From: Chloroflexota bacterium
Lineage (GTDB): Bacteria > Chloroflexota > Anaerolineae > Anaerolineales > UBA11579
Assembly (NCBI GenBank): GCA_013112575.1
Contig: JABFGG010000001.1
Location: forward strand, 62,001 to 126,000
Direction: 5' to 3'
Length of the DNA: 64,000 nt
This document shows positions 24,372-32,289 of the stretch, one piece after another (the stretch's first letter is position 1; each line of letters begins with the position of its first letter). The notes below the pieces were generated by a model, which searched no databases, had not been told where the DNA came from, and saw nothing but the letters and a program-made list of their open reading frames with translations. The position numbers and the translations under genes are program-made.

Positions 24372-26681
24372 ATGGCAACACCCCTTGACCTGACCGTACT
24401 CCCCCTGCACCGCCGGGATGGCATCGACCAACCCAACCTGCCCGGTGTGCACATCGCTACGCCACCGCGCCGCACTGCGCGTGGGCGCGGCAATGACCGC
24501 CTTGTGCTATACGTCAATTTCTTTGGCAACGTGCGTGTACCGCCCCAACAGCACGCCGAATTGTTAGCCAGCCTGGCAGAGAGTTATTACGACAAGTCCG
24601 GCACGGTCACCTCAGCGCTAAAGGCCCAGGCCGAAAGCCTCAACGATTTCCTGCTCCAGCGCAACTTGCGCGGTGGCAAGAGCGGCCAGCAGGTTACCGG
24701 CTTCCTCACCCAGTTGGTCATCCGCGACAATGTACTCTACATGGCCCAATCGGGCCCCGCTCACGGCTTTTTGCTTTCCCCCAACCACATCGACCACTGG
24801 TACGACCCCCAGACGGCCGGGCGCGGTTTGGGATTATCCCGTACTGCACCGGTGCGTTATTTCCAGAGTTCGCTGGAACCGGGCAACCTCTTGCTGGTGA
24901 CTGCCGAACTGCCTAAAGAATGGAACGACACCACCATCAAAGGGGCACATGGGCAACCCTTAGCCTCATTGCGCCGTCGCTTCCTGGGGCAGGCCGGGCA
25001 CGAACTCTCTGCCATTTTGGTGGAGGCGCAGGCCGGGCAGGGACAACTCAGCCTGGTGCGTTCCCCTGCAGCCTTGGAGCGTGTCGCTCCGGAAACTAAA
25101 GCCCCCGCCGAAACACCCCCACAGCGCCCCACGCCAACTCCGGCCCCCAAACCGCGCATCGAGCCGGGACCTGAACAACCGCAAGCCCAGCCCTGGGAAC
25201 CGGTTGAGCAAACCCCGACAACCCCTCCTGCTACTCCACCTGTCTCTACGCCTCAGGCTGCCAGGCCTTTAGCAAGCGAACCTGTACAACGGTCAGCGAC
25301 AGTCTCATCATCCCCGATAGAAGAACCGCATGAGCAGCCACAATTTACCGTAGGTCAACCCAAACGCGGCAACCCCCTGGCCGGCGCAGGGCTGACCATG
25401 ATCGAGGTGGCGAGGCGCTTCAGCGGGGCTACAGGCAATTTTATATTGGGTGCGCGCCGCTGGTTGACACGCATGCTGCCTGTCGAGGAAGACTTTGAAC
25501 TACCTGGCCGCACCATGGCCTTCATTGCTGTGGGTGTTCCGGTGGTGGTGATAACGGTAGCGTTGGTGGTGTGGTTACAGATCGGGCGCGTGCGCCAGTT
25601 TGACCAATACTTTTCTTCGGCTACGACCCACACAGAATTTGCACTTACCGTGGCGGAAGGGGACGAGAAACGCAAAGCCCTGACGGACGCGCTGTTTTAT
25701 CTCGATATCGCGGAACAATTCCAGAAAACGGATGAAACCGCGGTCCTGCGGGACCAGGCTCAGGAAGCCCTGGACGATCTGGATGGTATTCGACGGCTGG
25801 ACTTCTCGGCTGCCTTAACCAGCCCTCTGTCCAACAATGCCACAATCACGCAGATGGTGGCTAGCGGCACGGACCTCTACATGCTCAACAGTTGGGATGG
25901 TAGCGTGTCGCGCGCCTTCCTCACGGGCAGCGGCTACGAACTGGACCGCAATTTCAGTTGTAACCCGGGCGGCTATGGCGCCATCATCGTCAGCGATCTG
26001 GTCGATATCGCCGCTATGCCACGCGACAACGAAGAGGGTGCTGCCATTGTCGCCATGGATGGCAATGGCAACCTCCTTTATTGTCTCAACGAAGATTCAC
26101 CTTTTGCCGTGCAGTTGGTCACGCCAGACAGCCAGTGGGGTCAGCCCCTGGCGATGAATGTTGAAGAGGGGGACCTCTACATTCTGGACCCGCTGACCAA
26201 TGCGGTGTGGATCTATTTTGGGGGCACATCCGCATTCCGCGATGCGCCGCGTTTCTTCTTCGCCAACCAGGTACCTGCCATGGGCGACACCATCGACCTG
26301 GCCCTCAATCGCGATGAGCTTTACCTGTTGCACAGCGATGGGGGCATGACCACCTGCCAGTTCGGCGCTTCGGTGGATACGCCCACACGCTGCACTGACC
26401 CGGCCTTTTTCGTCGATAACCGTAATGGGGATACCGTGGAGCAAATGCCGGAGACCAGTTTTGTGCAGATCGTCCGGACGCCGCCGCCAGAACCCTCCAT
26501 CTTCCTGCTGGATGAACTGAGTAATTCGATCTACCATTTCAGCCTACGCCTTAACCTGATCCAGCAATACCGCTCGATCAACGAACTGCCGGACGAGGCG
26601 GTCACCGCCCTGGCGATCAGCCCCAGCCGCAGCATCTTCCTGGCCCTGGGCAACCAGGTTTATTCGGCGCAACTGCCGTAA
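24372..26681 (+). CDS. PP2C-like domain / transmembrane / propeller-like exported domain protein
   Basis: 769 residues in four parts. Residues 1-230 resemble a PP2C-type phosphatase fold (VTGFLTQLVIRDNVLYMAQSGPAHGFLL), but the usual GDSR and metal-binding aspartates are not visible, so it may be a pseudophosphatase. Residues 230-335 are a Pro/Thr/Gln-rich linker. One membrane helix lies at about 377-397 (TMAFIAVGVPVVVITVALVVW). Residues 440-769 are repeated beta-rich segments (ATGTDLYMLNSWDGSVSRAF-like units), suggesting an extracytoplasmic beta-propeller. The layout suggests signalling or envelope monitoring, but no function is established. Confidence 0.75.
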   Translation: MATPLDLTVLPLHRRDGIDQPNLPGVHIATPPRRTARGRGNDRLVLYVNFFGNVRVPPQQHAELLASLAESYYDKSGTVTSALKAQAESLNDFLLQRNLRGGKSGQQVTGFLTQLVIRDNVLYMAQSGPAHGFLLSPNHIDHWYDPQTAGRGLGLSRTAPVRYFQSSLEPGNLLLVTAELPKEWNDTTIKGAHGQPLASLRRRFLGQAGHELSAILVEAQAGQGQLSLVRSPAALERVAPETKAPAETPPQRPTPTPAPKPRIEPGPEQPQAQPWEPVEQTPTTPPATPPVSTPQAARPLASEPVQRSATVSSSPIEEPHEQPQFTVGQPKRGNPLAGAGLTMIEVARRFSGATGNFILGARRWLTRMLPVEEDFELPGRTMAFIAVGVPVVVITVALVVWLQIGRVRQFDQYFSSATTHTEFALTVAEGDEKRKALTDALFYLDIAEQFQKTDETAVLRDQAQEALDDLDGIRRLDFSAALTSPLSNNATITQMVASGTDLYMLNSWDGSVSRAFLTGSGYELDRNFSCNPGGYGAIIVSDLVDIAAMPRDNEEGAAIVAMDGNGNLLYCLNEDSPFAVQLVTPDSQWGQPLAMNVEEGDLYILDPLTNAVWIYFGGTSAFRDAPRFFFANQVPAMGDTIDLALNRDELYLLHSDGGMTTCQFGASVDTPTRCTDPAFFVDNRNGDTVEQMPETSFVQIVRTPPPEPSIFLLDELSNSIYHFSLRLNLIQQYRSINELPDEAVTALAISPSRSIFLALGNQVYSAQLP

Positions 26682-26720
26682 CTTATGCAGCCGGGTTCAG
26701 CGTTGGGGGAATAGATGTAA

Positions 26721-26757
26721 ATCACGAATATCACAAATGGACGAATGACACGAATAG
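26721..26757. repeat. Short low-complexity repeat phrase (cacgaata/cacaaat/acgaat units)
   Basis: Overlapping 8-13 bp variants of TCACGAATATCAC, ACGAATGACACG and GAATAGATT follow one another. Phrases of this style recur in intergenic DNA of many environmental bacteria. The element has no coding potential. A related type of phrase is present at 53436-53515. Confidence 0.45.
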
Positions 26758-27025
26758 ATTTGTGTTATTGCAACCCAATCTTTGGATGGTTGATCTCGTA
26801 GTTACTTAATGTAGTTAATGTACCCTATGTAGGGTTAAGCACAGTTTGGGCTGGCGGGTTTTTGCCGGAATATAAGATGTGGGGGATGTAGGGAAAGAGA
26901 GCAGAATATGTGGAGGTACCGGGTGGGAAAAATGATGAAAAAGAGCGATTTAATGTACCCGTATGTGCCCTTAATGTAGGGGAAAAGGATGGTGAGAGAA
27001 TCTTTCTCTCTATCATAATTTAGTA

Positions 27026-27054
27026 TTTACTTAATTAAGTATCTGCTTTATAAT
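27026..27054 (+). promoter_or_regulatory. Promoter and operator of the ArsR-SRPBCC operon
   Basis: TTTACT (27026-27031), 17-nt spacer and TATAAT (27049-27054). A perfect 14-bp palindrome, TACTTAATTAAGTA (27028-27041), covers the -35 box and spacer and is the likely ArsR autoregulatory site. The start codon follows the -10 box by 7 nt, so the transcript should be leaderless. Confidence 0.65.
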
Positions 27055-27061
27055 CAGTCTT

Positions 27062-27388
27062 ATGTCACAGAACACTGAGCAGTTATTTGGAGCACTAAGC
27101 GAACCACATCGGGTTGGAATTGTGGAGTTGTTGGCGGCCCATGGGCAGATGAACTCCACGGCCATCTCACAGGAATTTCCAATCACGGCAGCGGCTGTGT
27201 CCCAGCATCTTAAAGTGTTGCGTGAAGCGGGAATTTTGGTAATGGAGAAGCAGGCGCAAAAACGCTTATATCAAATAAACCCACAGGCGTTTGATGAGCT
27301 TGAATCCTGGGCCAAACAGATGAAGGCTACCTGGGAATCTCGTTTTACTCAACTTGATGAATTGCTTACAAAAGAAGAAGGAGCTTGA
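27062..27388 (+). CDS. ArsR-family winged-helix repressor
   Basis: 108 residues with the full ArsR layout: the recognition helices in ITAAAVSQHLKVLREAGIL (about residues 41-59), then the wing with KQAQKRLYQINP. No Cys pair for metal binding is present, so this is the small-ligand-independent or enzyme-coupled type often found in front of SRPBCC genes. The ATG lies 7 nt after TATAAT with no Shine-Dalgarno sequence. It is followed after 1 bp by the SRPBCC gene, the common ArsR-SRPBCC pairing. Confidence 0.93.
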   Translation: MSQNTEQLFGALSEPHRVGIVELLAAHGQMNSTAISQEFPITAAAVSQHLKVLREAGILVMEKQAQKRLYQINPQAFDELESWAKQMKATWESRFTQLDELLTKEEGA

Positions 27389-27389
27389 T

Positions 27390-27869
27390 GTGAACGAAAC
27401 CAAATTTACAATTAGTGATGACAGAAAGACATTATTCGTGGAACGTAAGTTTGATGCCCCGGTCTCAAAAGTCTGGGATTTTTGGACCGAACAAGAATTA
27501 TTAGAGCAGTGGTGGGCACCTCTGCCCTGGAAGGCAGTTACCAAGAGCTTTGAATTTGGCGAAGGTGGACATTGGCATTACGCTATGACCGGTCCTGAAG
27601 GCGAACAACATTGGGGCTGGATGGGTTATTTACATATTGATCCGCAAAAGAATTTCCGCGGGAATGATCTTTTTTGTGATGAAGCAGGAACGGTTGATCG
27701 AAACCTGCCAACTGCTGATTGGCACAATGAGTTCATTGAAGATGGAAATGCCACGTTAGTGAAGGTGACAACAACATATAACTCCCCGGATGAGCTAAAC
27801 AAGGTAATAGAGATGGGCATGAAAGAAGGTCTAACTATGACTTTGAATCAATTGGAAGAATTACTTTGA
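27390..27869 (+). CDS. SRPBCC/AHSA1-family protein
   Basis: 159 residues starting with GTG at 27390, preceded by AAGAAGGAG at a 7-nt distance. The longer in-frame start at 27354 lies inside the ArsR gene and is rejected. The START-like fold is recognised from ERKFDAPVSKVWDFWTEQELLEQWW near the N-terminus and the C-terminal helix with GMKEGLTMTLNQLEELL. Such proteins bind hydrophobic ligands. The direct coupling to an ArsR regulator suggests regulation by the same ligand or stress. Confidence 0.9.
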   Translation: MNETKFTISDDRKTLFVERKFDAPVSKVWDFWTEQELLEQWWAPLPWKAVTKSFEFGEGGHWHYAMTGPEGEQHWGWMGYLHIDPQKNFRGNDLFCDEAGTVDRNLPTADWHNEFIEDGNATLVKVTTTYNSPDELNKVIEMGMKEGLTMTLNQLEELL

Positions 27870-27892
27870 TTTGCAGAACTTAGGAGTCGACT

Positions 27893-28495
27893 ATGAGGAA
27901 GATCATTATTTTGACATTCGTTTCACTGGATGGTGTGATGCAGGCACCGGGAGGTCCGGAGGAAGATACAAGTGGGAATTTCAAACATGGCGGCTGGTCA
28001 GTGCCCTACTTTGATGAGGCCTTGGGCCAGGTAATGGGCAAACAAACCGGCAAAGCATTGGACATGTTGCTAGGCCGCAAAACTTACCAGGTAATGGCTG
28101 CGCACTGGCCAAACGCCAGCAAAGAAGAAGGGGCTGACGTCTTTAATAATGCAAAAAAGTACGTGGCTTCAAATACGCTGAACGAAGTTGCTTGGCAGAA
28201 CTCGGAGTTATTGCAAGGTGAAATCGCAGATGCGATCATGAAGATCAAGCAAGAGGATGGGTCTGACCTGCAGGTACATGGCAGCAGCGAGCTAATTCAG
28301 ACATTGTTAAAGCACGATCTGGTTGATGAATTATGGCTCAAAATCTTTCCTGTGCTCCTTGGAAGTGGAAAACGCCTGTTTGGTGATGGTACGCAGCCCA
28401 GCTCCTTTGCTTTAGTTGATGCACAGTCATTGCCAAGTGGCGTGATGATCGCCAATTACAAACGCGCCGGAGAGATCAAGACAGGATCATTCTAA
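27893..28495 (+). CDS. Dihydrofolate-reductase-like protein (RibD C-terminal family)
   Basis: 200 residues. The start motif RKIIILTFVSLDGVMQAPGG, the LLGRKTYQVMAAHWP segment and the late GSGKRLFGDG match the RibD C-terminal/DHFR-like family, many members of which are uncharacterised NADPH-dependent reductases. It is third in the operon with ArsR and SRPBCC, 23 bp after the latter, with AGGAGT before the ATG. Genes of these three types co-occur frequently. Confidence 0.9.
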   Translation: MRKIIILTFVSLDGVMQAPGGPEEDTSGNFKHGGWSVPYFDEALGQVMGKQTGKALDMLLGRKTYQVMAAHWPNASKEEGADVFNNAKKYVASNTLNEVAWQNSELLQGEIADAIMKIKQEDGSDLQVHGSSELIQTLLKHDLVDELWLKIFPVLLGSGKRLFGDGTQPSSFALVDAQSLPSGVMIANYKRAGEIKTGSF

Positions 28496-28544
28496 TAAAT
28501 GCAATAGGTGGTCGCCAAACAGGGATCAATCCAAGATCTTATTT

Positions 28545-28644
28545 TTAGACCCTCAACGTTCCGCGGAAGCCCCTGGTGTCAGAGAAAGATTCCACACCAT
28601 TGTGAAATATGAAGACATGGTTGTAACAGCGGTCGGCAAAGATG
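28545..28644 (-). pseudogene. Decayed C-terminal fragment of a DUF4256 gene
   Basis: In the minus-strand frame ending at 28545 about 33 codons encode a stretch that matches the last 33 residues of the intact DUF4256 protein (30385-30999). By hand alignment 23 of 33 residues are identical, including IFADR, NHVF, HNG, ESF, RGFRG and LRV. The shared stop-codon context (TTTTAGACCCTC on the plus strand) is also present. Upstream of about 28644 the similarity ends abruptly, with no start codon. It is a remnant of a second gene copy. Confidence 0.75.
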
Positions 28645-28667
28645 GGGAATAGGATTTATTATTCTGC

Positions 28668-29324
28668 CTATTTTCTCCAGTCAAGGGTGGCGATAAGCGT
28701 GTTCATGGCAACATCATTTCCAGAGACCCGCGTAAATGTGGAATCATCGATAGGTCTCCCACGCAAAACTGCTGAGATATCCTCATGGGTTGTGCGCACA
28801 CGCGCGTCAGGGTCGATCGCCAGCCGGGCGGTCACGGTTGGGCGCTGATCAAGAACAACTTCCAAATATTCACCATCGATCTCTAACTCTATAACCATAC
28901 GCTCAGGGGGCAAAGCGTCCCCTGCACGTACAAGGATAGCCTGAAGAGCCATAGCAACAGCTCGAATGCTGCGCTCATACTTTGCAGGTGCCACACGTCC
29001 GGCCCGCGCCCCCCAAAAACCAAGTTCTTCGAGGGTAGGGCGAATAGCAGCGCCTCGTTCTGTCAACGCGTAGAGGACTGTGTTGTGCGCATCTATTTGA
29101 CGAACAAGGCCATCTGCTTCCAGGCGCCTCAGCCGTTCTGTGAGCAGGTTGGTGGCGATACCGGGCAGCCCATCCCTGAGTTCATAGAAGCGGGCAGAAC
29201 CGCCCAGCAACTCGCGAAGAATGAGGATCGTCCAACGATCACCGATGATATCGAGGGCCGATGACATGGGGCATACCTGGTTATAACTCTTGCGGTCGGT
29301 ATCCAATTTAATATTCTCAGTCAT
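28668..29324 (-). CDS. HxlR-family regulator with a C-terminal SCP2-like domain
   Basis: 218 residues. The N-terminal HxlR winged helix has a CPMSSALDIIGDRWTILILR stretch with the conserved Cys19 and the wing LERRLRRLEADGLV-like segment. After residue 110 a domain with IELEIDGEYLEVVLDQRP is similar to the sterol-carrier-like domain fused to many HxlR proteins. Thiol or aldehyde sensing through the Cys is possible. TATAAT is 6 nt before the ATG, so the mRNA is probably leaderless. It is divergent from the ABM-like gene, a likely target. Confidence 0.9.
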   Translation of the reverse strand: MTENIKLDTDRKSYNQVCPMSSALDIIGDRWTILILRELLGGSARFYELRDGLPGIATNLLTERLRRLEADGLVRQIDAHNTVLYALTERGAAIRPTLEELGFWGARAGRVAPAKYERSIRAVAMALQAILVRAGDALPPERMVIELEIDGEYLEVVLDQRPTVTARLAIDPDARVRTTHEDISAVLRGRPIDDSTFTRVSGNDVAMNTLIATLDWRK

Positions 29325-29330
29325 AATCGA

Positions 29331-29358
29331 ATTATAACATAAATGAAAATATTATCAA
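29331..29358 (-). promoter_or_regulatory. Promoter of the HxlR gene
   Basis: On the minus strand TTGATA (29358-29353), 16-nt spacer and TATAAT (29336-29331). The ATG follows after 6 nt and there is no ribosome binding site, so a leaderless transcript is expected. Confidence 0.6.
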
Positions 29359-29366
29359 CTCATAAC

Positions 29367-29395
29367 TTGATTTTTTAAAGCTATCATGCTATTAT
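29367..29395 (+). promoter_or_regulatory. Promoter of the ABM-like gene
   Basis: TTGATT (29367-29372), 17-nt spacer and TATTAT (29390-29395). Transcription would start near 29402, leaving a leader of about 40 nt that contains AAGGAG before the ATG at 29441. Confidence 0.5.
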
Positions 29396-29440
29396 ATCAA
29401 CGGCTAGAGCGAAACTGACCTACTAAAAAGGAGTGAGAAC

Positions 29441-30310
29441 ATGATTCAAACCAAAGAACCCCTGCCAACTTTCCTTGCTGAACCTTCCAAGGTCGGCCAA
29501 GAGATCAGTGTGACTGGAAAATGGGTCCCGACAAAAAAAGGCGGATTGTTCAGAAAATCTGCTGAGTCCAAAGAAATGCTGGAAGAATGGGAAGACATTC
29601 ATATGGGGGCTAAAAATGATGCCGGTGTCTTGTCAACAGAGATCAACCATGCTGTTGGCGAGGATGCTGTGCTGGTTCATCACGTTTTCAAGGATCCTGA
29701 TGCTCTCGTTCACTATTTTTCTACGACTGCAACACAGCACATGGGCGCGCTTATTGAGGTCGCTAAACCTGAATTGCACCTCATTCGTGGAGTCAGCATT
29801 CCCGAACCCGCCAGGGAAACGATAATGGCAAAGAACGTTCCCGGGATGTTTGGAGAATATCTGTTTGGGTATGTGAAAGAAGACTATAAACGGCCTGACC
29901 CGGAGACGGCCATCCAAGTCACAGCCAAGTGGACATGCAAACCGGGAAATGAGAATGGCCTTGAAGAACTCAAGTACTGGTGGCAGCGCGTGGGTACTGA
30001 GGCACATTCCCTCGAAGCAGGATTGATAAGATTTGAGGCGTATCAGGTGATGGGCGAAGATGCCTTGATCATTCATGAAACATTTGAGACCAATGCTGAG
30101 TTGCAATACCACCTGACGAAAGGCACCGCTGAAAAATATAAAAAGGATATCGACAAGGTTGCCGAGCCTGAAGCCTACTTCTTCCGTGGGCCTGTTTCCT
30201 GGACAATCAGGACCTACTCCAAGTTCATGCACCTCCCAGCGACGTACTCAAGCCAGGGCAGTAATTTCACACAACCGGGGGGAAGCATGAGTGATGGAAC
30301 AATAGAATAG
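29441..30310 (+). CDS. Duplicated antibiotic-biosynthesis-monooxygenase-like protein
   Basis: 289 residues built from two similar halves. Each has a GKW- or AKW-type strand, an Asp/Glu-rich helix and an EINHAVGEDAVLVHHVFKD or EAYQVMGEDALIIHETFET stretch; these look like two dimeric alpha/beta-barrel (ABM-like) units. The match to known ABM enzymes is moderate, and no haem or flavin motif is visible. It is divergently transcribed from the HxlR regulator with a good promoter and AAGGAG, so it is probably the regulated gene. Oxygenase or quinol-type chemistry is possible but unproven. Confidence 0.75.
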   Translation: MIQTKEPLPTFLAEPSKVGQEISVTGKWVPTKKGGLFRKSAESKEMLEEWEDIHMGAKNDAGVLSTEINHAVGEDAVLVHHVFKDPDALVHYFSTTATQHMGALIEVAKPELHLIRGVSIPEPARETIMAKNVPGMFGEYLFGYVKEDYKRPDPETAIQVTAKWTCKPGNENGLEELKYWWQRVGTEAHSLEAGLIRFEAYQVMGEDALIIHETFETNAELQYHLTKGTAEKYKKDIDKVAEPEAYFFRGPVSWTIRTYSKFMHLPATYSSQGSNFTQPGGSMSDGTIE

Positions 30311-30342
30311 ATAGCTGTAGACTTGACCAGTTTGACCATCAA

Positions 30343-30366
30343 AAAAGCACCCAATTGGGTGCTTTT
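30343..30366. terminator. Bidirectional terminator between the ABM-like and DUF4256 genes
   Basis: A perfect 24-bp palindrome, AAAAGCACCC-AATT-GGGTGCTTTT, with A-rich DNA upstream and T-rich DNA downstream. It lies between the stop codons of two converging genes and would work on both strands. Confidence 0.8.
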
Positions 30367-30384
30367 CGTTTACAGGATTTTATT

Positions 30385-30999
30385 TTAGACCCTCAGCGCG
30401 CCACGGAAGCCCCTGGCGCCATAAAAAGATTCCGCACCATTGTGATACACAAAGACGTGATTGAAGCGGCGGTCGGCAAATATGGCGCCGCCTAATTCCC
30501 TGATGGTAGGAGGTGTCTGTATCCAGCTTGACGTTTTTGTATCGAATTCCCCAATTTTCTGCAGATCCCGGTATTGCTTTTCGGCTAAAAGCTCGATGCC
30601 CATGGCTGCGGCGAGATCGATGGCATTACCACCTGGAAACACACCCTTCTTTTCCCTTTGTTGCTGGCCCTCTCCATCGTAACAAATACTCCTGCGGCCT
30701 GCAGGACTTTCCGCCGAACAGTCACAAAAGATGTATTCATCCGTCTTCCTATCATAGCCAATCACGTCCGGCTCACCACCGGTGCTTTCCATGGCATTCA
30801 GCGATGAGAGCTTTTCAGGTTGAGCCTCCAACTTTGCCTGGACTTTCGACCATTCAAGACCTTTATGGCGCTGCATATTTCCTTCAAAACGAAGCTTCAA
30901 AGTTTCAAGCAACACTTCACCTTGTTTGGGTGATATTTTCAAATTAACTTCAACTTTTGGAATTGGCTTGCCACTATCTTTTGATGGTTTTTTTGCCAT
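30385..30999 (-). CDS. DUF4256 family protein
   Basis: 204 residues. Recognised as DUF4256 from its central 'GGEPDVIGYDRKTDEYIFCDCSAESP' region and the end RGFRGALRV; the family is of unknown function. Cys residues in FCDCSAE could bind a metal, but this is not established. A ribosome binding site GGGAG stands before the ATG. A decayed copy of its C-terminus is at 28545-28644. The gene belongs to an accessory stretch of unrelated stress-type genes and ends at a strong bidirectional terminator. Confidence 0.85.
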   Translation of the reverse strand: MAKKPSKDSGKPIPKVEVNLKISPKQGEVLLETLKLRFEGNMQRHKGLEWSKVQAKLEAQPEKLSSLNAMESTGGEPDVIGYDRKTDEYIFCDCSAESPAGRRSICYDGEGQQQREKKGVFPGGNAIDLAAAMGIELLAEKQYRDLQKIGEFDTKTSSWIQTPPTIRELGGAIFADRRFNHVFVYHNGAESFYGARGFRGALRV

Positions 31000-31092
31000 G
31001 AATTGACTCCCGAGGATGTATAAGGACGTTTTGTATATTATAAGAAAGAAGCAGTACCGTCTTATAAACGAACTGCCGGATGAGAAAGAGAT

Positions 31093-31749
31093 TTATAGCA
31101 ATCCCTTGGCCCGCTTTCTTTCCAACACGTCTTGAACAAATTGTGCATCAACTAACTCCGCAAGCCCATTGGATGGAAATTGCATTGCCCATTCATATAT
31201 ATGATCAAAAGAAAAATGTTCCGGCTTAGGCAAGGGCGGAGTTTGACGCACCCGATCCAGGGCTTCTACAATCGGCGAAGCAATGCGGGTATATAAAGCT
31301 TCCGTCATTGCATCCAGAGTGCCGGCCTTTTGATATTCTTCCCTGTACCAACCAATGGAGAAGATATTGACAACTTCAACACGAGGATAATTTGAAACCA
31401 TCAAATTCCAATGATTTTGGTTGCCATCGCCAGAGTGACGAATGTCAGAACGAATAATAACCGCCGGAATGTCTAATAGTTTGGCAAACATGTACTCAAC
31501 AACCGTCCCGGAATCCAGGTCAGGGCCATCAAAGTTAAACAGACCAAAGTCACATTCCATAACAGCTTTAAGATCTTTGTTACGGACTTCAACACCACGG
31601 TTATTAACTACCTCAAAATTTTGGGGCACAACGCAGGAATAGCGTCCGTCTGATGTTTTTTCGATGTAATCTGCCAGAATGGCATTTCCGATGAGGTGTT
31701 TGTGGTCAAATAGATCGCCAGCAAAGTAAATTGTGTCTGCCTGATTCAT
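31093..31749 (-). CDS. Nucleoside 2-deoxyribosyltransferase-like protein
   Basis: 218 residues from the ATG at 31749, which has AAAAGG upstream. A longer in-frame start at 31836 would overlap the divergent gene and is rejected. The family motif is visible as IYFAGDLFDH near the N-terminus and the DGPDLDSGTVVEYMFAKLL stretch, where the Glu (DSGTVVE) is the expected nucleophile. Members cleave or exchange the base of deoxynucleosides or related N-glycosides. Residues 115-150 look compatible with the family, but substrate specificity cannot be inferred. Confidence 0.8.
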   Translation of the reverse strand: MNQADTIYFAGDLFDHKHLIGNAILADYIEKTSDGRYSCVVPQNFEVVNNRGVEVRNKDLKAVMECDFGLFNFDGPDLDSGTVVEYMFAKLLDIPAVIIRSDIRHSGDGNQNHWNLMVSNYPRVEVVNIFSIGWYREEYQKAGTLDAMTEALYTRIASPIVEALDRVRQTPPLPKPEHFSFDHIYEWAMQFPSNGLAELVDAQFVQDVLERKRAKGLL

Positions 31750-31834
31750 GGGGCGGTGCCTTTTCTCAATTGAATTTGTTATGATGGTTATTCTAATATA
31801 CTCATCTCCTCTCTCAGACCAATAGGATGAAACC

Positions 31835-32191
31835 ATGCAGAAAAAAGAAATGAACTTCTTTATGAAAAACGACCAACTTCGCCCGGAATTGCGTGCCGAT
31901 TACCCCGATGGCGTATATACCCTGGACCTGATCCGCGATGGTAAACGTTTCGGCACTACCCGGGATGAAGCTCTCGGAGAAATCGGGGAGACGGTGCTGT
32001 TATTCAACATCGACAAACCCGAGATGGAGGAAGTTGCCGTTAAGATCACCAGTGTACAGGTTCTGGAAAATGGGTCGACGGATGAGGCAGAGGAATGGTC
32101 GAAAAAAGAGGGCTGGTCAGTGGAATTCTATTTCGACTACGTCACTAAAATGGAAGTGAAGATCCAAACTTCCTTTGATGTTGTTGAATAA
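31835..32191 (+). CDS. Small protein, possibly ASCH/PUA-like
   Basis: 118 residues, preceded by AGGATG. The stretch GKRFGTTRDEALGEIGETVLL, followed by EEVAVKITSVQVL, resembles the strand order of ASCH/PUA-like RNA-binding domains, but similarity is not decisive. It has no signal peptide or membrane helix. It is divergent from the deoxyribosyltransferase-like gene. Function unknown. Confidence 0.55.
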   Translation: MQKKEMNFFMKNDQLRPELRADYPDGVYTLDLIRDGKRFGTTRDEALGEIGETVLLFNIDKPEMEEVAVKITSVQVLENGSTDEAEEWSKKEGWSVEFYFDYVTKMEVKIQTSFDVVE

Positions 32192-32289
32192 GGGTGCCAC
32201 CCCCAAAATAACAATATAAATATGGTACAAATAGTAATATTCATAAAAGGAATTACCGTTGCCATAACCCAGAAAAAAAGGAGGTAGGA

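Larger units (their letters stand above)
26682..27061. other. Gene-free interval of about 380 bp
   Basis: No credible gene. It holds a dispersed-type repeat phrase (26721-26757), a small hairpin ACCCTA-TG-TAGGGT (26822-26835), a low-complexity AT-rich stretch and, at its end, the ArsR promoter and operator. A 63-codon open frame on the minus strand lacks a ribosome binding site and any recognisable motif. Confidence 0.6.

Noticed and set aside
26825..27016. Minus-strand open frame of 63 codons in the gene-free interval
   Set aside because: Low-complexity, no ribosome binding site, no recognisable motif.
30513..30947. Plus-strand open frame of 144 codons
   Set aside because: It lies wholly inside the DUF4256 gene on the other strand and has no family features.
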